Assembly (NCBI GenBank): GCA_016716125.1
Contig: JADJWZ010000003.1
Coordinates: 62,001 to 126,000 of the forward strand
Direction: 5' to 3'
DNA: 64,000 nt
Source of the DNA: Ignavibacteria bacterium
GTDB taxonomy: Bacteria > Bacteroidota > Ignavibacteria > Tepidaquicellales > Tepidaquicellaceae
Part shown: positions 9,971-18,858 of the stretch, one piece after another
Position numbering within the stretch: position 1 is the first letter of the stretch
How the letters are laid out: each line of letters begins with the position of its first letter
Translations under genes and position numbers: made by a program
The notes under the pieces: generated by a model
The model's database searches: none
What the model was told of the DNA's origin: nothing
What the model saw: only the letters and a program-made list of their open reading frames with translations

Positions 9971-10741
9971 TTAAGATAAGTTACTATTCTTGTTAGCGCT
10001 GTTAGCTATTTTCGTTTGATCTGATTCATTATAAATTACCGGCATTTGTCCTTTCCACTTATTCCACATTTCATCATCTGTTAAGAGTCTTGCCATAAAA
10101 TGCGCAACGTTTATGCGGCTTGATTTCCCAGCATTAAAAATCGCGCTTCTAGTTGGTGATTTATGTAAAAAGTATTCAGATACTTTTTCGCTGTCTGTTA
10201 AAGTGTCCGGACGCACAGCCGCCCATTCAATATACGGATTTTTCTGTCCGATATTTACTCTTAAATAGTCTGCCGCATTTTCATTGTCAATATGAGGCGG
10301 AAGTAATAACCTCAGCAGCCCAATCACAATTTTTTGCCCGAAAGAAATATGTTCATCTAAATCTCTGTTACTGTTACCCGCTGTATTCATTAAGACAAAT
10401 CTGACCGGCATATCAGGAGAATTTTTTTGAATCGCTTCGCATAGTACTTTCACCGAATCGGTGACAAGTTTTCGCGGCTGTCCGTAAATTCCTTTCAAAG
10501 AGAGATTGTGACCAAGACAACAAGCTGCAGACTGACAGTCAGCGATATATCCGGACATTTCTTCAACGCTGATTTCCGCAATTTTCCTCCCGATCATTGT
10601 TAAATTTTCATTTCCGGTCCAATTATCAGGAACATTACTGTCTGGCCGGATTATTATTTTAACTTTATGACCTGACCATAATAATTGTTGAACTAATAAT
10701 TTACCTGTAGCTCCGCTTGCACCTGTTACTAATGCTGTCAT
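9971..10741 (-). CDS. NAD(P)-binding atypical short-chain dehydrogenase (NmrA-like)
   Basis: A 256-residue Rossmann protein. Residues 4-15 are the TALVTGASGATGK dinucleotide loop, followed by a basic IIRPDS turn at the end of beta-2. That suggests NADP(H) preference by analogy with related proteins. Later segments (RFVLMNTAG, EWAAVRPDTL) follow the atypical-SDR layout, in which the Tyr-Lys pair is often altered, so catalysis cannot be asserted. It is cytosolic, with no membrane segment. It precedes the AraC fragment at 9777. Such genes are often redox-responsive reductases or regulators; the exact substrate is unknown. Confidence 0.75.
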   Translation of the reverse strand: MTALVTGASGATGKLLVQQLLWSGHKVKIIIRPDSNVPDNWTGNENLTMIGRKIAEISVEEMSGYIADCQSAACCLGHNLSLKGIYGQPRKLVTDSVKVLCEAIQKNSPDMPVRFVLMNTAGNSNRDLDEHISFGQKIVIGLLRLLLPPHIDNENAADYLRVNIGQKNPYIEWAAVRPDTLTDSEKVSEYFLHKSPTRSAIFNAGKSSRINVAHFMARLLTDDEMWNKWKGQMPVIYNESDQTKIANSANKNSNLS

Positions 10742-10775
10742 ATTAAAACTATAGCTGATGTATGAATTTACAAAA

Positions 10776-11590
10776 TTATCCTGTTAAATATTGAAGAGCC
10801 AGCTGTTCAATTTTCTCTCTCGGCATTTCGATTATTATCTTCTCATTATTTTTTTGCCTGACGAGCCATTTGATAAACTGTAATCCAATATAATAACCGG
10901 CACGATACTTAAAAATATCTTTTGAATTACCTGCATAAAAAAACTCAATATCATCAGACATGTTAGAAAAATTTTTCAAACAATATTGTTTAATCTCTTT
11001 TTCTACATTCCGGCAGTCGTCATACCAATCGTTGATTTTATGTTCACTGAGATAGTCAGCCCAGAGCGCTGTTTGTTCATCAGTGTTTTGTAAAACCATA
11101 GTAAAATACGTGTTGCTATACCTTCTGTGATTAGTTGCCGACCGGGATGCATTCGTTCCTGAGATGTGCTGAATAAAAAATCAGGAGACGAAGCGTAGTG
11201 TATTCCGTGAAGAATTTCATGTGTTAAAAATATTTGCGCCTGTAGATCAGTGTTATATGTTTCTATCGGGATCCAGATGATAATTTCATCTTTATGCCGG
11301 AAGGCATGACCATTGGAAGTATTTTGTCCGACAAAAAGAATTACGGAAATATTGTTAGTATCAAAATTATTTGAAAGCAGGTTTTTGACTGACTTCAAAT
11401 TCTCTGACACCAATTTCTTTTTAATCGATAGATCTGCCTTATTAAAACTGTTGTTTGTGAATTTTCCTTTGTCAGCCCAGAATTGGAAGTAATGAGAAAA
11501 AAGAGCGGGATGTACCTGTTCATATTCTTCAATTCCGCCTTTTGCCGCATTAAACGATTCTGAAGTTAAATCTATAATATTCATTTTCAT
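10776..11590 (-). pseudogene. HEXXH zinc-peptidase-like protein (DUF2268-like), frameshifted
   Basis: The 5' frame (11590 down to about 11100) contains HEILHGIHY, a gluzincin-type HEXXH helix, and downstream LITEGIAT, whose Glu fits the third zinc ligand. The reading should continue as VLQNTDEQTALWADYL, which lies in another frame (11099 to 10776). The shift falls at about 11100-11110, next to ATTTTACTATGG. Joined, the protein has about 270 residues, close to the DUF2268 / predicted Zn-protease size. No signal peptide is evident. The first start (MKMNII at 11590) overlaps the truncated AraC fragment upstream. The function is unknown; the intact ancestor was plausibly a cytosolic metallopeptidase. 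Confidence 0.65.
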
Positions 11591-11825
11591 TTTTGCAAAA
11601 ATAATCCAGAGTAAATTCTAAAGCTATTAATTTTCCTTTGGAATTTTTTATTTGAAAGAACTGACCTGAAGTTATTGTCAGCGCCCGGTTTGATTTCAAA
11701 TGAATTAAATTTTCATCAATTAAAATGTCCGCCTTACCTGCTTTACACCAAAACAGAATATATTTTAAAACCCTTTTGGGTTCTGAAAGTTTAACCGCTG
11801 ATGTATGTAATTTTATATCAACCAT
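11550..11825 (-). pseudogene. Cupin sensor-domain fragment of an AraC-family regulator
   Basis: A 91-codon frame with LKYILFWCKAGKADILIDEN, then ALTITSGQFFQI and ALEFTLDYFCKNENE. This is the N-terminal cupin of Bacteroidota AraC regulators up to the FFCK block. The remainder of the sensor and the whole DNA-binding domain are absent: after about 11600 the sequence is that of the metallopeptidase start. It is therefore a truncated gene fused by deletion to its neighbour. It sits 13 bp from the DUF2254 stop codon. Confidence 0.5.
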
Positions 11826-11844
11826 TAACTATTAACTATTAACT
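11824..11844. repeat. Three exact tandem copies of ATTAACT
   Basis: Three head-to-tail 7-bp units, running into the last codons of the DUF2254 gene on the reverse strand. Strand slippage is the probable origin. It parallels another 3 x 7-bp tract at 54467. Confidence 0.8.
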
Positions 11845-13149
11845 TTTAAATATCTCTTCTGCTCTTTTAGACAAATCATTAATATCATTTTTTTCACTAA
11901 TGGTTTCCTTACCTAACGTCAAAACCATTTCAGCATGCCTGATTACAGCTTTTTTGTTGCTTTCTTTTTTTGTAAAGTTTAATATGGTAGACATTGCCTC
12001 CATCAGTCTTATGATTACTGCTGCACTACCCGCTGAAAACTGCCGTATTTGATTAAATGATGCATCTAAAACTCCGTTAAAATCTAAAGTATCAGCAATA
12101 ACTCTAAGATTACCTTCATCATCATAACGATATTTTGACGGGAATTTTGCTTCTGTTAAATTACAAATAACCGCAGTTAGATTATCAATACATGTTATTG
12201 CCGTGTATGGATCATTTACACCCGGGGAAAGCGCCCTTACGGCGATTTCAACCATTTGGTGGATTGAAAATTCCAGATCCTGATGTGATGTCTTTATTCT
12301 CCCGATTACAATTTGCTTTAATAGGTTTTCCAAGGAATCTTCTTCCCAGACCGAACTTGAATATAGCAAGCAGATCTCACTGCCTTTTACCAGAAAACTA
12401 CCTGGTCTGTGGAATAGCTCTATTAGAGAATTTTGTTTGGCTACAAGTTTCATTAAAGCTTCACTGTTTATATATTGAAGATAACCACTTTTTGGTGACT
12501 TGATTGAAATATTATTTTGATAAGCTGAAATTATTGCAGAGGCATCTGTATTGTCTTCATCTTTTATCTCCTCACCCATTTTTTCCGGAAAGAGCGTTTC
12601 TACTTGCTTGCCGATAAAGTTTGTAATATCAGAGATCACTTTATCTACCTGTATACTTACAGCTATTCGATGAATAAAAATGATTAGTAAAATAATATTT
12701 ATTATGGCGGCTAAAATTGCCACTAATATCGAAATGGATGGGATGAAGATATAGCCGTCATTTTCTTTTACAGCATTTAAAACAAGCAGACAATATAAGT
12801 AGGTTGATACAAAAGACCCCAAAACAACCTGATTGAGTCTGACATACATAAAGTTTTTGATGAGTCTCGGACCAAACTGGGAGGAGGCAAGTGTCAAAGC
12901 TACAAGCGTAACGGAAAAAACAGTTCCCGCCACACCTATCATTGCGCCTGCTATGGTTGACAATATGCTGCGCGCAGAATGGGAGCTATTTACCAGAAAA
13001 AAGCGAACCCAGCCTTCCTGTGTAATTGTAATTGAATTATCCAGAGTAACCAGGCTGATGGATAATAAAACAGCAAAACAAATAATGAGTACCGGCAAAA
13101 ACCAGAACGTTGCCATTAATTCTTTCCAAAAAAAGAGTAGTTTTTTCAT
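11839..13149 (-). CDS. DUF2254 membrane protein
   Basis: A 436-residue inner-membrane protein. Four or so hydrophobic helices lie within the first 165 residues (about 13-33, 58-90, 104-126, 133-162), including the family hallmark GAMIGVAGTVFSVTLVALTL followed by SSQFGPRL. The rest is a soluble domain with SPKSGYLQYI and RALSPGVNDPYTAITCID, both characteristic of DUF2254. The family is widespread and uncharacterised; topology suggests a soluble regulatory domain linked to a membrane core. The start at 13149 (MKKLLFFWKE) gives a proper N-terminal cytoplasmic leader. It is the most intact gene in the surrounding decayed stretch. Confidence 0.88.
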   Translation of the reverse strand: MKKLLFFWKELMATFWFLPVLIICFAVLLSISLVTLDNSITITQEGWVRFFLVNSSHSARSILSTIAGAMIGVAGTVFSVTLVALTLASSQFGPRLIKNFMYVRLNQVVLGSFVSTYLYCLLVLNAVKENDGYIFIPSISILVAILAAIINIILLIIFIHRIAVSIQVDKVISDITNFIGKQVETLFPEKMGEEIKDEDNTDASAIISAYQNNISIKSPKSGYLQYINSEALMKLVAKQNSLIELFHRPGSFLVKGSEICLLYSSSVWEEDSLENLLKQIVIGRIKTSHQDLEFSIHQMVEIAVRALSPGVNDPYTAITCIDNLTAVICNLTEAKFPSKYRYDDEGNLRVIADTLDFNGVLDASFNQIRQFSAGSAAVIIRLMEAMSTILNFTKKESNKKAVIRHAEMVLTLGKETISEKNDINDLSKRAEEIFKS

Positions 13150-13263
13150 TCTAAAAAGATTGGGTTATGCCAAAGTTAAAATTCCGAAGAAATTTTCAGA
13201 ATAGATGAGAACAAGCAATTATTTATAGCCATTGTCTTGAGTTCGAACTTTTTGATTTCAATA

Positions 13264-14136
13264 TCATTTATACATTTCCCCGTGTTTTTTTAAGAACGAA
13301 AGAACAGTTGCATTATAATAGGATGAGTTGTCTTCGTGCATTATATGTGAAGCATCAGGAATTATTTTGAGTTCTGAATTTGGAATTAGTTTGTTAATCT
13401 CAAAAAGTAAATATTGAAATAATTTTGGACTGTTCTGTCCTGAAATCAATAAGGTTGGAAGGTTTAATTTTTTGATTTTATTTTTCGATAGGGGTAAAAG
13501 CCCTGACCCAAGTAACTCTGCTTTTATGAGATTTGTTTTTGCTTGTTTTCGTCTTTCTTCCGATAAATTCAGATATGATTGAACTCCTAATGTAGCCTTT
13601 CCGAAAACGTCCAGTGCTAAATTTAAATCATTTTGATTTAAAGCCTTTGTTGCGGGTGTAATACCCTTTGTTCCAAATTTTATTATGGCTAATGCTAATT
13701 TTGGATTTGTGAGTAAAAGTTTTAGTATTTCCAATGGCTTTGGAACATTGCTGACATATAATGTAACGGCTGGCGGTTCTGCTAATGTTAATGTCCGAAT
13801 TAATTTAGAATTTTTTAAAGCCAAAAGAAGACATAAAAAAGCACCATAAGAATGTCCAATTAAATGTACTGTTTTATTGTTGCCAATAAATTTGATGAAT
13901 TCCTCCAAATCTTCCACGTGCTGTATCATAGAATAATCCTCTGCATCTGAAATTTGTTTATTTGGCCAATGAAACCTTCTGCTGTAAGCAATAGTGTGAT
14001 AATACATTCCGAACTCTAGCAATTGTTTGTCCCAAGTCCGGTAATCGCTGGCAGAACCGTGAACAAGAACAAGAGTATCGCCATTTCCATTTTCAGCATA
14101 ATTGAATTTGTAGAGATTTAGATTCGCTTGTAACAT
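13264..14136 (-). CDS. Alpha/beta-hydrolase fold protein
   Basis: A 290-residue cytosolic hydrolase. The oxyanion segment is LVHGSASDYRTW (24-35), the nucleophile elbow GHSYG has Ser96, and the C-terminal DASHIMHED supplies the catalytic His near 268. The acid residue is probably the Asp or Glu after the LLISGQNSP strand, but it is not certain. A helical lid lies between about 130 and 215. No signal peptide is present. The length and order fit esterase/haloperoxidase-like members. The substrate is unknown and no neighbour indicates one. Confidence 0.85.
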   Translation of the reverse strand: MLQANLNLYKFNYAENGNGDTLVLVHGSASDYRTWDKQLLEFGMYYHTIAYSRRFHWPNKQISDAEDYSMIQHVEDLEEFIKFIGNNKTVHLIGHSYGAFLCLLLALKNSKLIRTLTLAEPPAVTLYVSNVPKPLEILKLLLTNPKLALAIIKFGTKGITPATKALNQNDLNLALDVFGKATLGVQSYLNLSEERRKQAKTNLIKAELLGSGLLPLSKNKIKKLNLPTLLISGQNSPKLFQYLLFEINKLIPNSELKIIPDASHIMHEDNSSYYNATVLSFLKKHGEMYK

Positions 14137-14623
14137 AATTTACCTTTTTTTGATATACAATTGCCTGAGGTTTGGTATTAAATGACGGACAAAGATTAAA
14201 TATACGCAACAAAATTACAAATACTTGCAGTAAACAAAGTAACTTAAGGCTTTACGCATGTGTCGGTTGCGGATATTAAATGATCTTATCGAGCGGTAAC
14301 TTTTCAAACTTAAATGCTCTTTAATCATCCGCTAAAATTCTCTTTCGCTTACAACTCCATATATTGACTCACATATAATTTTTAAACACCGAATGTAATG
14401 TTTTATATTTACCCGAAATTATAAATGAAATTCTCTTAGTCACTTGCGCCGGGATTTTCTTTCAACATATTTCATCCTATATAAACTCTTTCAACTTAAT
14501 TTATTGAAAATGTAATTTCAATATTATTTTTAATTTGTAGCTGAAAGCTAGTTTCATGAAAACAGCACGCGGATTTAAAACAGATGTGTTCCAAAAAGTT
14601 TGCATTTCCTGACTTGCCAGGTT
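14137..14623. other. AT-rich intergenic region, no gene seen
   Basis: Nearly 490 bases between the hydrolase and the duplicated bshA tail hold no supported coding sequence. The open frame over 14501-14824 on the reverse strand arises from non-coding and duplicated sequence and is not called a gene. Confidence 0.5.
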
Positions 14624-14708
14624 TAAGCGGTTTATAGAACCCGCGCGGAAAACAATACACGCTACCTCCGGCACCTTAAAATAAAACTTCTCATACATCG
14701 GCACTATT
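14624..14708 (-). repeat. Diverged copy of the bshA 3' end and its downstream element
   Basis: This block aligns with 14786-14872, which covers the last codons of bshA plus the following spacer. Shared segments in the same order are AAGCGGTTTATA, AACCCGCGCGGAAAACAAT, ATAAAAC and TCATACATCGGCACTAT. On the reverse strand it still encodes IVPMYEKFYFKV, against IVPMYEKFYDKV at the true BshA C-terminus. It is an old partial tandem duplication. Confidence 0.75.
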
Positions 14709-14770
14709 CGTTTTTTAACTGATACTTCACAAAAAAACATCTCCCGTAAATTCAAGTTGTCGTGATTCTG

Positions 14771-14800
14771 TTTTATAAACCGCTGAAGCGGTTTATAAAA
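14771..14800. repeat. Perfect 14-bp palindrome just downstream of bshA
   Basis: TTTTATAAACCGCT, a 2-nt GA spacer, then AGCGGTTTATAAAA. It lies 24 bp past the bshA stop on the reverse strand and next to a CCCGCGCGG block. No T-run follows, so it may be an mRNA-stabilising hairpin or a REP-like element. Only half of the palindrome persists in the diverged copy at 14624. Confidence 0.75.
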
Positions 14801-14823
14801 CCCGCGCGGAAAACAATTCCGCA

Positions 14824-15966
14824 CTACATCCCCAGCACTTTATCATAAAACTTTTCATACATCGGCACTATATTCTCCTCGCTGAAATGCTCCGCCCGCT
14901 TCCTGGCGTTCTTTGAAAAATGTTCGTATCTCTTTTCATTCGTAAGCAGCTCTATCGCATATTTTGACATTCTCTCCACATCTCCGATCTCTGCAATATA
15001 TCCCGTCTCCCCGTGCAGATTCAGTTCAGGCAATCCGCCGACACTCGATGAGATCACCGGAACTCCGCAGCTCATTGCTTCCAGCGCTGACAGTCCGAAA
15101 CTCTCTGACTGCGAAGGCAGAAAGAAAAGATCAGTAACTGACAGCAGCTCTACCAATGCATCCTGCTTACCCATGAATTTTATATCTTCAGAAATTCCAA
15201 GTTCACGGGAATATCTTTCGCATTCGCTTCTCTCCGGACCATCTCCGATAAGAATCAGCTTGCTGTCAACTTTTTCCTTTACGGTGTTAAAAATTTTAAT
15301 CACATCCTGCACTCTTTTCAATGCGCGGAAATTTGATGTATGAGTAAGAATTTTCTCATCATTCTTCGCAAAGTTCTTTCTGAAGCATTTTGTCTTTTCA
15401 TTATCTTCACGGACATATTTATTTATATCTATAAAATTCGGGATCACTTCTATCTCCTTATCGATCTGATACTGCTGCTGTGTCTTCTCTTTCAGGAATC
15501 TCGATACGGCTGTAACTCCGTCGGATTTCTGAATGCTGAATTTCATCGTCGGCAGAAAACTCGGCTCCAGTCCTGTCAGAGTTATATCCGTACCGTGAAG
15601 CGTAGTTATGAATTTAATTTCGGATTTATTTCCGCCTTCGGATTTCAGAATTTCTCTCGCAAGAAATGCGCTAGTTGCATGTGGTATTGCGTAATGAGCG
15701 TGCAGAAGATCCAGATCATGAAACTTAGTAACTTCAACCATCTTACTTGCAAGCGCAATAGAGTAAAGAGGAAATTCAAAAAGAGGATAATTATTAATCT
15801 CCACCTCGTGATAGAAAATGTTGTCTATGAAGCCGTTCAGACGCGTAGGCATTGCATAAGAAATGAAATGAACTTCGTGGCCTCTCATTGCAAGGGCTTT
15901 TCCGAGTTCAGTTGCCACTACTCCGCTTCCTCCGTACGTCGGATAACAAGTGATGCCGATTTTCAT
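14824..15966 (-). CDS. bshA: N-acetyl-alpha-D-glucosaminyl L-malate synthase
   Basis: A 380-residue GT4 glycosyltransferase that joins UDP-GlcNAc to L-malate, the first step of bacillithiol synthesis, in the cytosol. Diagnostic blocks are ITCYPTYGGSGVVATELG at the N-terminus, LLHAHYAIPHATSAFLARE, TTLHGTDITLTG, and the donor-site region PSQSESFGLSALEAMSCGVPV with its EX7E pair. Length and order match BshA well. It is monocistronic here; bshB and bshC are not in the window. Its 3' end is followed by a palindrome, and the tail is partly duplicated. It gives context for thiol-dependent partners such as the DinB protein at 1918. Confidence 0.93.
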   Translation of the reverse strand: MKIGITCYPTYGGSGVVATELGKALAMRGHEVHFISYAMPTRLNGFIDNIFYHEVEINNYPLFEFPLYSIALASKMVEVTKFHDLDLLHAHYAIPHATSAFLAREILKSEGGNKSEIKFITTLHGTDITLTGLEPSFLPTMKFSIQKSDGVTAVSRFLKEKTQQQYQIDKEIEVIPNFIDINKYVREDNEKTKCFRKNFAKNDEKILTHTSNFRALKRVQDVIKIFNTVKEKVDSKLILIGDGPERSECERYSRELGISEDIKFMGKQDALVELLSVTDLFFLPSQSESFGLSALEAMSCGVPVISSSVGGLPELNLHGETGYIAEIGDVERMSKYAIELLTNEKRYEHFSKNARKRAEHFSEENIVPMYEKFYDKVLGM

Positions 15967-16193
15967 AAAAAATTTTATTAATGTAAATATAATTTAATAT
16001 ACTGTTAAGAGAAATTCATTCTCTAGACTGAAATTTTCAATCAGCTATTTTTTAAAGTGTTTTAAAATTTTAAAAAGATAAAGATATGACAAATATCATA
16101 TAAAAAATCCGGCAGCTTACGGATTATTGAATTAAATAAACCGACTGTAATTAGTATTTTTACACACTATCTAAAACTAAAAAATACTAACCT

Positions 16194-17519
16194 ATGAAAA
16201 AAATCAAAGTATTAATTATGGGCGCTGCCGGCAGAGATTTTCATAATTTCAACGTTATGTACAGAGATAATCCTTTATATGAAGTAGCTGCATTTACCGC
16301 AACACAGATCCCGTATATTGATAAGAGAATTTATCCCAAAGAGCTCAGCGGGAAATTGTATCCCAAAGGAATTCCGATCTACTCTGAAGAAAAATTAACT
16401 GATCTTATTAAAAAAAATAAAATAGATGAAGTCATCTTTTCATATTCCGATGTCACATTTGAATATATTATGAAAAAGGCAGCGGAAGTAAATGCTGCAG
16501 GCGCTTCATTTAAAATGCCCGGTTATGATGAAACTGCCGTAAAGTCTGTAAAACCTGTGATTGCCGTAGTTGCGTCACGAACAGGAACAGGTAAAAGTCA
16601 GACTTCGAGAAAAGTTATAGAGATTTTAAAATCCATGGGAAAGAAAGTAGTGGCAATACGCCATCCTATGCCTTACGGAAATCTGGCTAAGCAGAAAGTT
16701 CAGAGATTCGCAGAAGTTTCTGATCTTAAAAAACATAAATGCACAATTGAAGAAATGGAAGAATATGAACCGCATGTCGTGCAGGGAAATGTTATTTACG
16801 CAGGCACGGATTATGAAGCGATAATCAGAGAAGCTGAAAAAGAAGCGGACATAATTATCTGGGACGGCGGAAACAATGATATGCCGTTTTACAAAAGTGA
16901 TCTTGTAATTACAGTTGTCGATCCTCACAGACCGGGACATGAACTTAAATATTATCCGGGTTTTATTAATCTTCTGATTGCAGATATAGTAGTGATAAAC
17001 AAAATAGATTCAGCAGATCAATCGGACGTAAACATAGTGAGGGAAAACATTGAAAAATATAATCCGAAAGCAGTAATTGTCGAAGCAGCATCGCCTGTAT
17101 CATTAGAGAATCCGGCGGATGCAAAATTCATTAAAAACAAAAAAACTCTTATTGTCGAAGACGGACCGACGCTCACTCACGGGGGAATGAAATACGGAGC
17201 AGCCACTATAGCAGCAAAAAAATTCGGCGCAAAGGAAATTGTTGATCCAAGAGAATTTGCAGTCAGATCGATCAGAGACACATTCGATAAGTATCCGGAC
17301 ATCGGAAAACTTTTGCCGGCAATGGGTTACGGAGATAAGCAGATAAAGGATCTTGAAGACAGCATTAACAGAGTGCCGTGCGACTGCGTGCTGATAGGAA
17401 CTCCCATAGATCTGAGAAGACTTATAAAATTCAAAAAGCCGGCGGTAAGAATAAACTACGAACTGCAGGAAATCGGCAGACCGGATCTTAAAGAATTAAT
17501 TACGGAAAAATTTTCCTGA
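16194..17519 (+). CDS. P-loop protein of the cyclic 2,3-diphosphoglycerate synthase-like family
   Basis: A 441-residue cytosolic protein. The first 120 residues form a Rossmann-like domain (MKKIKVLIMGAAGRDFHNFN). A P-loop ASRTGTGKSQTS follows at about 127-138, then IIWDGGNNDMPF, a Walker-B-like segment, and VINKIDSAD, a GTPase NKxD-like motif. The whole matches the proteins annotated as cyclic 2,3-diphosphoglycerate synthetase in archaea and found in many bacteria, where the reaction is untested. It is monocistronic, with a strong terminator 5 bp after the stop. The family is certain; cDPG synthesis in this organism is only inferred. Confidence 0.85.
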   Translation: MKKIKVLIMGAAGRDFHNFNVMYRDNPLYEVAAFTATQIPYIDKRIYPKELSGKLYPKGIPIYSEEKLTDLIKKNKIDEVIFSYSDVTFEYIMKKAAEVNAAGASFKMPGYDETAVKSVKPVIAVVASRTGTGKSQTSRKVIEILKSMGKKVVAIRHPMPYGNLAKQKVQRFAEVSDLKKHKCTIEEMEEYEPHVVQGNVIYAGTDYEAIIREAEKEADIIIWDGGNNDMPFYKSDLVITVVDPHRPGHELKYYPGFINLLIADIVVINKIDSADQSDVNIVRENIEKYNPKAVIVEAASPVSLENPADAKFIKNKKTLIVEDGPTLTHGGMKYGAATIAAKKFGAKEIVDPREFAVRSIRDTFDKYPDIGKLLPAMGYGDKQIKDLEDSINRVPCDCVLIGTPIDLRRLIKFKKPAVRINYELQEIGRPDLKELITEKFS

Positions 17520-17523
17520 ACTG

Positions 17524-17550
17524 AAAACCCGGGCGACCGGGTTTTTTATT
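17524..17550 (+). terminator. Rho-independent terminator after the cDPGS-like gene
   Basis: A 9-bp perfect stem, AAAACCCGG and CCGGGTTTT, with a GNRA tetraloop (GCGA), followed by TTATTTTT. It begins a few bases after the TGA at 17519. Confidence 0.92.
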
Positions 17551-17669
17551 TTTATTTGTATCTTGAAAAATAAATATGAAATATCCATTCTTGAATATTC
17601 TAAATCCGGCCCTCGACTTAAATTAAATTATACATTCCGTTTTATCTGATTAAATATTAATTTAACCAT

Positions 17670-18857
17670 ATGATTCAAATCAGGTCTTACATTTACGTGA
17701 TTCTTTTATTCAGCGCAATTTTGTTTTCGGGATGTTTCTCATTGTCAATTGATAAAATGGTTGAGGTCAATCCTGAAGAGGACTGGCTAATGATCGGAGG
17801 AAATCCGCAGAAGACAAATATTTCTAAATCTAAATCCATACTTACGCCGCCGTTTAATCTTTACTGGGAATTTGATGCTGACGGCGGACTAGCAAAGAAC
17901 TGCATTTCAGTCAGCGATGCAATTGTTTTTGTAAACACATTGAACGGAGAATCTTTTGCGATAGATATTTTCAGCGGGAAAAGTCTCGGCAGAACTTCAG
18001 TATTAGGCGACGCATCATATTCCACTCCCGTTATTGACAGAAACAATATCATAATTGCCGCTTCCGGCGACAGGAGTACAAGAATATTCAGTTATAATCT
18101 GATCACGGGAAATGAAAAATGGAAAAGAAATGTCGGCAGCATATTATCTTCTCCTGTCATGACGGAAAATGATATTATAGTTGCTTCTGCAAATAACAGA
18201 ATATACCGATTGAATGCAGCGACCGGAGTATTAGTGTGGATTGCCGATCCTAAAGAATCCGGTTTACCATACAGCTCGTTTTTTAACAGTCCGTCAATTT
18301 TCGAAAACAAAATATTTGCCGGCAATAACAGCGGCATAATGTATTGCTTTGATCTGAAAAACGGAAGGCAGCTGTGGAGTCTGAAAACCGGCGCTTCCAT
18401 TACAACAGACGTTTCAGCAAAGGACGGAAAAATCTATTTCGGATCTGACGATAAAAATTTTTACTGCGCAGATACTGCCGGAAATATTGTCTGGATAAAA
18501 GATCTGGGGACGACTTTCAAAGCAGCCTCAACTTTTTACAATGATATGGTTATAACAGCCGGCATAGACGGAAATATATATGCAATGAATTCCGGAGATG
18601 GTGAAATTATATGGACATTTAAAACACACGGCGCAGTCTGGGCTACTCCGCTTCTTCACAATAATATGATTTTCGTCGGTTCATTCGACAGAAGATTCTA
18701 CTGTTTAAATGCAGATAACGGAAAAGAGCTCTGGCATTATTTATGCGAAGGCCGCGTAAGGACAAGCGCTGTGATCTGGAAAGATTATATCTTTACGGCA
18801 AGTGATGACAAGTACGTTTATTGTTTCTCAAATAAAATTATGGAGAAGAAAAAATAG
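17670..18857 (+). CDS. Outer-membrane-type lipoprotein with PQQ-like beta-propeller (BamB-like)
   Basis: A 395-residue protein. Residues 1-21 are a lipoprotein signal with lipobox LFSGC (Cys22). From about 45 onward there are seven or so blades with the repeating pattern 'hydrophobic strand, G, DIFSGK / NAATGV / DLKNGR / NADNGK, E/LW', typical of PQQ-dependent enzyme-like repeats without the PQQ active-site residues. BamB, the outer-membrane assembly lipoprotein, shares this architecture, so a scaffold role in the envelope is plausible but unproven. The PEGA-domain gene follows 1 bp after its stop, suggesting co-transcription. Confidence 0.85.
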   Translation: MIQIRSYIYVILLFSAILFSGCFSLSIDKMVEVNPEEDWLMIGGNPQKTNISKSKSILTPPFNLYWEFDADGGLAKNCISVSDAIVFVNTLNGESFAIDIFSGKSLGRTSVLGDASYSTPVIDRNNIIIAASGDRSTRIFSYNLITGNEKWKRNVGSILSSPVMTENDIIVASANNRIYRLNAATGVLVWIADPKESGLPYSSFFNSPSIFENKIFAGNNSGIMYCFDLKNGRQLWSLKTGASITTDVSAKDGKIYFGSDDKNFYCADTAGNIVWIKDLGTTFKAASTFYNDMVITAGIDGNIYAMNSGDGEIIWTFKTHGAVWATPLLHNNMIFVGSFDRRFYCLNADNGKELWHYLCEGRVRTSAVIWKDYIFTASDDKYVYCFSNKIMEKKK

Positions 18858-18858
18858 T

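Noticed and set aside
14501..14824. Reverse-strand frame of 107 codons downstream of bshA
   Set aside because: It is made of the bshA tail duplication, the palindrome element and spacer. The only protein-like part (IVPMYEKFY) is explained by the duplicated bshA end.
16081..16110. ATATGA / TCATAT inverted repeat upstream of the cDPGS-like gene as an operator
   Set aside because: The 6-bp half sites are common by chance in DNA this AT-rich, and no regulator is known.
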